Below are positions 29,426 to 34,247 of a stretch of DNA of 34,247 bases, piece by piece. The position numbers and the translations under genes are program-made. Source of the stretch: Betaproteobacteria bacterium. Lineage in GTDB: Bacteria; Pseudomonadota; Gammaproteobacteria; Burkholderiales; JACQAP01. Every line of letters begins with the position of its first letter. Position 1 is the stretch's first letter. The stretch spans positions 1 through 34,247 of the forward strand of contig JANXPQ010000245.1 in NCBI GenBank assembly GCA_025357235.1, written 5' to 3'. Under the pieces are notes generated by a model. It saw only the letters and a program-made list of their open reading frames with translations, had not been told where the DNA came from and did not search any database.

Positions 29426-29623
29426 TGAACCACGGAGGACACGGAGGACGCGGAGGGAAGGCAAGTGCAATAGAAAAGCCGGGGTTAAAAGCCTTTCATT
29501 GCATAATGATCCGCGGCAGCGAAAATTGGCGGCACGGGTTTATCAACAGATCCCATTCCAAACTCCAATTTTCTTTTCCTTGTTTTATTTTTCCTCCGTG
29601 TCCTCCGTGTCCTCCGTGGTTCA
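29426..29623. repeat. Long inverted-repeat element B (glcD-glcE gap)
   Basis: Arms 29426-29458 TGAACCACGGAGGACACGGAGGACGCGGAGGGA and 29591-29623 TTCCTCCGTGTCCTCCGTGTCCTCCGTGGTTCA, about 31/33 complementary; 9-nt periodicity. Confidence 0.9.
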
Positions 29624-29633
29624 AGGTTCTGCA

Positions 29634-31133
29634 CTAGAAACGGGGTAGGTCCGGGAACTTCTCCTGTCCACGGTGCACATGCATCTTGCCGCCTTCGGCA
29701 CAGCGCTGCAAAGTCGGTACCGCCTTGCCAGGATTGAGCAGGCCGTATTCGTCGAATGCTTTCTTTACCGCGTGGAATGTTTTCAGCTCGTTGGTGCTGA
29801 ATTGGACGCACATCTGGTTGATTTTTTCGATGCCGACACCGTGTTCGCCGGTGATGGTGCCGCCGACTGCGACACACAGCTCCAGGATCGCCGCGCCATA
29901 GGCTTCCGCCCGCTCATTCTGGTCGCCTTCGTTGGCGTCGAACATGATCAGCGGATGCAGGTTACCGTCGCCGGCGTGGAAAACGTTGGCGCACTGGAGA
30001 TTGAATTTTTCCGACAACTCGTCGATGCGCTTGAGCACGTAGGGCAATTGTTTCTTCGGAATGGTGCCATCCATGCAGTAGTAGTCCGGCATGATGCGCC
30101 CCACCGCGGGGAAGGCGGCCTTGCGCCCGGCCCAGAATTTGAGCCGCTCGGTCTCGTCGCGCGAAGTACGGATTTCGGTGGCGCCGGCTTTCTTCATGAC
30201 TTCCTTGACTCGCTCGATTTCATCCGCGACTTCCTCCGCGGTGCCGTCGGATTCGCACAACAGGATCGCTGCCGCATCCAGCGGATAGCCGGCATGCACG
30301 AATTGTTCGACGGCCGCGGTGGCTTTCTTGTCCATCATCTCCAGCCCGGCCGGAATGATGCCCGCACCGATTACGTCTGCGACGGCCCGGCCGGCCTTGA
30401 CGATGTCGTCGAACGCGGCGAGCACGACCTGGGCCTTTTCCGGCTTCGGCAACAGCTTGACTGTGATTTCGGTTACCACGCCGAGCATGCCCTCGGAGCC
30501 GGTGACCAGCGCCAGCAGATCGTAGCCCGGCGAATCCAGGCCCTCGGAGCCGATTTCGAGCAATTCGCCTTTGATGGTGACGAAGCGCAGCTTGAGAATA
30601 TTGTGGACCGTCAGGCCATACTTCAGGCAGTGCACGCCGCCGGAATTTTCGGCGACGTTGCCGCCGATCGAACAGGCGATCTGGCTGGACGGATCGGGTG
30701 CGTAGTAGAGGCCGTAGGGCGCAGTGGCTTCGGAGATCGCGGCGTTGCGCACTCCCGGCTGCACGCGCGCCATGCGCGCCACGGGATCGATGTGGATGAT
30801 CTTCTTCATCTTCGCCATTACCAGCAGCAGTCCTTGCGCATAAGGCAGTGCGCCGCCGGAGAGGCCCGTGCCGGCCCCGCGGAACACGACAGGCACGCGG
30901 CCCTTGTGGCAGATGCGCAACACGCTGCGGACCTGATCTTCGTCTTCCGGCAACGCCACCATCAGGGGCACGCGCTGGTAGGCGGTCATGCCATCGCATT
31001 CGAACGGCTTGAGGTCTTCGCGTTCGTGCAGCAACGAAGCGGGCGGCAGCACGGCTGTCAGCTGCGCAACGAGATCCGCATGGGCAATCTGGGGTAGCAG
31101 TGTTTCGGACGACAGCAGCTCGGGCATGCCCAT
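29634..31133 (-). CDS. glcD: Glycolate oxidase subunit GlcD (FAD-linked oxidase)
   Basis: VVFRGAGTGLSGGALPYAQGLLLVMAKMKKI, DPSSQIACSIGGNVAENSGGVHCLKYGLTVHNIL, NVFHAGDGNLHPLIMFD, ITGEHGVGIEKINQM. Confidence 0.95.
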   Translation of the reverse strand: MGMPELLSSETLLPQIAHADLVAQLTAVLPPASLLHEREDLKPFECDGMTAYQRVPLMVALPEDEDQVRSVLRICHKGRVPVVFRGAGTGLSGGALPYAQGLLLVMAKMKKIIHIDPVARMARVQPGVRNAAISEATAPYGLYYAPDPSSQIACSIGGNVAENSGGVHCLKYGLTVHNILKLRFVTIKGELLEIGSEGLDSPGYDLLALVTGSEGMLGVVTEITVKLLPKPEKAQVVLAAFDDIVKAGRAVADVIGAGIIPAGLEMMDKKATAAVEQFVHAGYPLDAAAILLCESDGTAEEVADEIERVKEVMKKAGATEIRTSRDETERLKFWAGRKAAFPAVGRIMPDYYCMDGTIPKKQLPYVLKRIDELSEKFNLQCANVFHAGDGNLHPLIMFDANEGDQNERAEAYGAAILELCVAVGGTITGEHGVGIEKINQMCVQFSTNELKTFHAVKKAFDEYGLLNPGKAVPTLQRCAEGGKMHVHRGQEKFPDLPRF

Positions 31134-31150
31134 GATCTGATAAATAATGG

Positions 31151-32413
31151 TCAGGTAATCAGGATCGCGCGAAAATCGTTGACGTTGGTGAGCGTGGGTC
31201 CGGTGACGACGAGATCGCCGAGACCGGAGAAGAAACTGTAACCGTCATTATCGGCGAGCATCTTCTTGGCGTCCAGATTGCGCTGCGTTGCTTTGACGAG
31301 GGAATCGGGCGTTAGCACTGCGCCGGCGTTGTCTTCGGTACCATCGACGCCGTCGGTATCGCCTGCGAGCGCATGAATACCCGGCTCGCCGCCGAGGGCA
31401 ACGGCGAGAGCGAGCAGAAATTCGGCGTTACGTCCGCCGCGGCCCTTGCTGCGCACGGTGACCGTCGTTTCCCCGCCGGAGAGCAGTACGCACGGCACTT
31501 TGGCCGGCTGGCCATGGCGCCTGACCTGGCGGGCGATGCCGGCGTGCACGATAGCGACTTCGCGCGCTTCGCCCTCGATCGCGTCGCCCAGGATGACCGA
31601 CATGACGCCGGCCCCGCGCGCAATTTCCGCTGCCGCTTCGAGCGACATCTGCGGGGCCGCCACCATGTACAATTCGGTTTTCGCGAGCCGCGGGTCGCCG
31701 GGCTTCGGTGTTTCCTCCTTCGCTGCGCGCAGGTGTTCTATAACCGCTTTCGGTTCGGTGATACTGTACTTTTCCAGGATCGCGCGTGCGTCTGCGAAAG
31801 TGGTCGCATCCGCCACCGTGGGGCCGGAAGCGATTACCGCGGGATCGTCGCCCGGAATGTCCGAGATCGCCAGGGTGACGACTTTCGCCGGCGCGCAGGC
31901 GGCGGCGAGCCGGCCGCCCTTCACGGCCGACAGATGCTTGCGAACGCAGTTCATTTCCGTGATGTTCGCGCCGCTCTTTAGCAGGGCCATGTTGATCGCC
32001 TGCTTGTCCGCGAGCGTTAGGCCCGGCGCCGGCAATGGCAACAGCGCAGAACCGCCGCCCGAGACCAGGAACAGGACGAGATCGTCGGCCGACAGACCTT
32101 GCACCATCGTCAGCATGCGTTGCGCCGCCTTGCGCCCCGCCTCGTCGGGCACCGGATGCGCGGCCTCGACGACCTCGATCCTTTTCGTCGGCACGTGATA
32201 GCCGTAGCGGGTCACCACCATTCCGGAAAGCTCGCCTGCCCAGTGATCCTCGACCGCTTTCGCCATGCTCGCTGCGGCCTTGCCGCAACCGATGACCAGT
32301 GTGCGGCCTTTCGGCGGTTTGGGCAGATAAGCGGGCAGCGTCTTGTCCGGCAGGGCAGCGGCGATCGCTGCGTCGAACATCGCGCGCAGCAGGGCGCGGG
32401 GATCCTGATTCAT
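31151..32413 (-). CDS. Glycerate 2-kinase (MOFRL / type-2 glycerate kinase)
   Basis: LVIGCGKAAASMAKAVEDHW, FLVSGGGSALLPLPAPGLTLADKQAINMALLKSGANITEMNCVRKHLSAVKGGRLA, LLSGGETTVTVRSKGRGGRNAEFLLALA, ALAGDTDGVDGTEDNAGAVL. Confidence 0.93.
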   Translation of the reverse strand: MNQDPRALLRAMFDAAIAAALPDKTLPAYLPKPPKGRTLVIGCGKAAASMAKAVEDHWAGELSGMVVTRYGYHVPTKRIEVVEAAHPVPDEAGRKAAQRMLTMVQGLSADDLVLFLVSGGGSALLPLPAPGLTLADKQAINMALLKSGANITEMNCVRKHLSAVKGGRLAAACAPAKVVTLAISDIPGDDPAVIASGPTVADATTFADARAILEKYSITEPKAVIEHLRAAKEETPKPGDPRLAKTELYMVAAPQMSLEAAAEIARGAGVMSVILGDAIEGEAREVAIVHAGIARQVRRHGQPAKVPCVLLSGGETTVTVRSKGRGGRNAEFLLALAVALGGEPGIHALAGDTDGVDGTEDNAGAVLTPDSLVKATQRNLDAKKMLADNDGYSFFSGLGDLVVTGPTLTNVNDFRAILIT

Positions 32414-32414
32414 G

Positions 32415-33296
32415 TCATTTTGCGACTTGATGATTGGCCAACGCTTCGAGTGCCTTGACCATCGCGGAGTGGTCCCACTTGCCGCCGCCCTGCGCCTGGC
32501 AGGCGCTGAACAATTCCTGCGCGGTCGCCGTGTTGGGCAGGCTCATCTTCAGCGCGCGCGCCGAGGACAGCGCCAGATTCAGATCCTTCTGGTGCAGCTC
32601 GATGCGGAAGCCGGGATCGAAAGTGCGCTTGATCATGCGCTCGCCGTGCACTTCGAGCACGCGCGACGAAGCGAATCCGCCCATCAGGGCCGTGCGCACC
32701 TTGCCTGGGTCGACCCCGGCCTTGGAGGCCAGCAGCAGCGCCTCGCCGACTGCCTCGATGTTGAGCGCGACGATGATCTGGTTGCAGACCTTGCAGATCT
32801 GGCCGGCGCCGACATCGCCGACCAGCGTGATGTTCTTGCCCATCAACTCGAACAGCGGCTTCACTTTGGCGAAGGCCGTCTCGGAGGCGCCGACCATGAT
32901 GGTGAGCGCCGCATTCTTTGCGCCGACTTCGCCGCCGGATACCGGGGCGTCCACGTAGTCCGCGCCGGCCTTCCTGATGCGCTCGGCGAAGGCTTTGGTT
33001 TCGATCGGCGAGATGGAGCTCATGTCGACCACGATTGTTCCCGCCGACAGGCCTTCCGCCACGCCGTCCTTGCCGAACAGCACCTTCTCGACGTCCGGCG
33101 TGTCGGGCAGCATGGTGATGATGATGTCTGCTTTCTGCGCGACTTCCTTCGCCGATGCGCACGCTTTCCCGCCCGCTGCCGTCAGTTCCTGCGGCACACC
33201 GCTGCGGCTCGCCAGGAACAGCGTGTGCCCGCCCTTGATGAGGTTGGCGACCATGGGCTTGCCCATGATGCCCAGCCCTATAAATCCCACGTTCAT
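32415..33296 (-). CDS. garR: 2-hydroxy-3-oxopropionate (tartronate semialdehyde) reductase
   Basis: MNVGFIGLGIMGKPMVANLIKGGH, VDMSSISPIETKAFAERI, DAPVSGGEVGAKNAALTIMVG, GQICKVCNQIIVALNIEAVGEALLLASKAGVDPGKVRTALMGGFA. Confidence 0.93.
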   Translation of the reverse strand: MNVGFIGLGIMGKPMVANLIKGGHTLFLASRSGVPQELTAAGGKACASAKEVAQKADIIITMLPDTPDVEKVLFGKDGVAEGLSAGTIVVDMSSISPIETKAFAERIRKAGADYVDAPVSGGEVGAKNAALTIMVGASETAFAKVKPLFELMGKNITLVGDVGAGQICKVCNQIIVALNIEAVGEALLLASKAGVDPGKVRTALMGGFASSRVLEVHGERMIKRTFDPGFRIELHQKDLNLALSSARALKMSLPNTATAQELFSACQAQGGGKWDHSAMVKALEALANHQVAK

Positions 33297-33327
33297 TTTC
33301 TTCTCCTTATGGATAGTTCAAATTCTC

Positions 33328-33503
33328 ACCGCAGAGGCGCGGAGGCGCAGAGGAAACGCAAAGAAGAACAATTTAAGAGAAAGATTTTTCTGAGCTGATT
33401 ATCGCTCCCGTTACCAAAGTTGAAGCGCCACGCACGCAGCCGAACTGAATGCACCATTTGTTTTTTCCTTTGCGTTTCCTCTGCACCTTTGCGCCTCTGC
33501 GGT
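33328..33503. repeat. Long inverted-repeat element C (hyi-garR gap)
   Basis: Arms 33328-33364 ACCGCAGAGGCGCGGAGGCGCAGAGGAAACGCAAAGA and 33467-33503 CCTTTGCGTTTCCTCTGCACCTTTGCGCCTCTGCGGT, about 33/37 complementary. Confidence 0.88.
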
Positions 33504-33520
33504 TAGTACATTGCCGGAAG

Positions 33521-34247
<727 letters not shown>

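Noticed and set aside
28153-29623. CRISPR array interpretation of the repeated GGAGGACAC units
   Set aside because: Units are 9 nt, contiguous and arranged as inverted arms; no spacers of regular length and no cas genes.
29394-29648. ORFs with HGGHGG, PPCPPCPPW or SVSSVSSV repeats
   Set aside because: Spurious translations of the 9-nt-periodic inverted-repeat arms; not proteins.
29673-31097. 474-aa plus-strand ORF opposite glcD
   Set aside because: Shadow ORF; glcD motifs are unambiguous on the minus strand.

Overview
GC-rich, proteobacterial-looking (probably betaproteobacterial) chromosomal window. Left to right: (1) an ebo operon (eboF 5'-truncated by the window edge, then eboA-eboB-eboD-eboE-eboC, about 1-6283); (2) a structured intergenic region ending in an intrinsic terminator, then small conserved ORFs, a DUF3995-like membrane protein and an alpha/beta hydrolase that lacks the nucleophile Ser; (3) an IlvD/Edd sugar-acid dehydratase, a cupin-like secreted protein and a GAF-PAS(x5)-GGDEF-EAL protein, followed by a scar holding a diverged duplicate of the dehydratase 3' end plus an IS630-like transposase N-terminal remnant; (4) a six-gene hydrogenase-4/complex I-like operon (hyfB-C-E-F-G-I order) whose 'large subunit' lacks all four NiFe Cys ligands, so it is an energy-converting-hydrogenase-related (Ehr-type) complex rather than a hydrogenase; (5) a small secreted protein with three Cys-pair repeats coupled to an orphan substrate-binding protein, and a membrane-anchored protein with a permuted-papain-like H...NC signature; (6) a minus-strand glycolate/glycerate operon (hyi, garR-like, glycerate 2-kinase, glcD, glcE, glcF, YdfG-like SDR). 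Three of its intergenic gaps (about 216-224 bp each) are bounded by long inverted repeats built from 9-nt GAGG-type microrepeats, and its glcF carries an in-frame block of 4x7-nt CGAGG repeats. No rRNA, tRNA or CRISPR array was recognised. All family calls are by eye from the translations; no database search was run.
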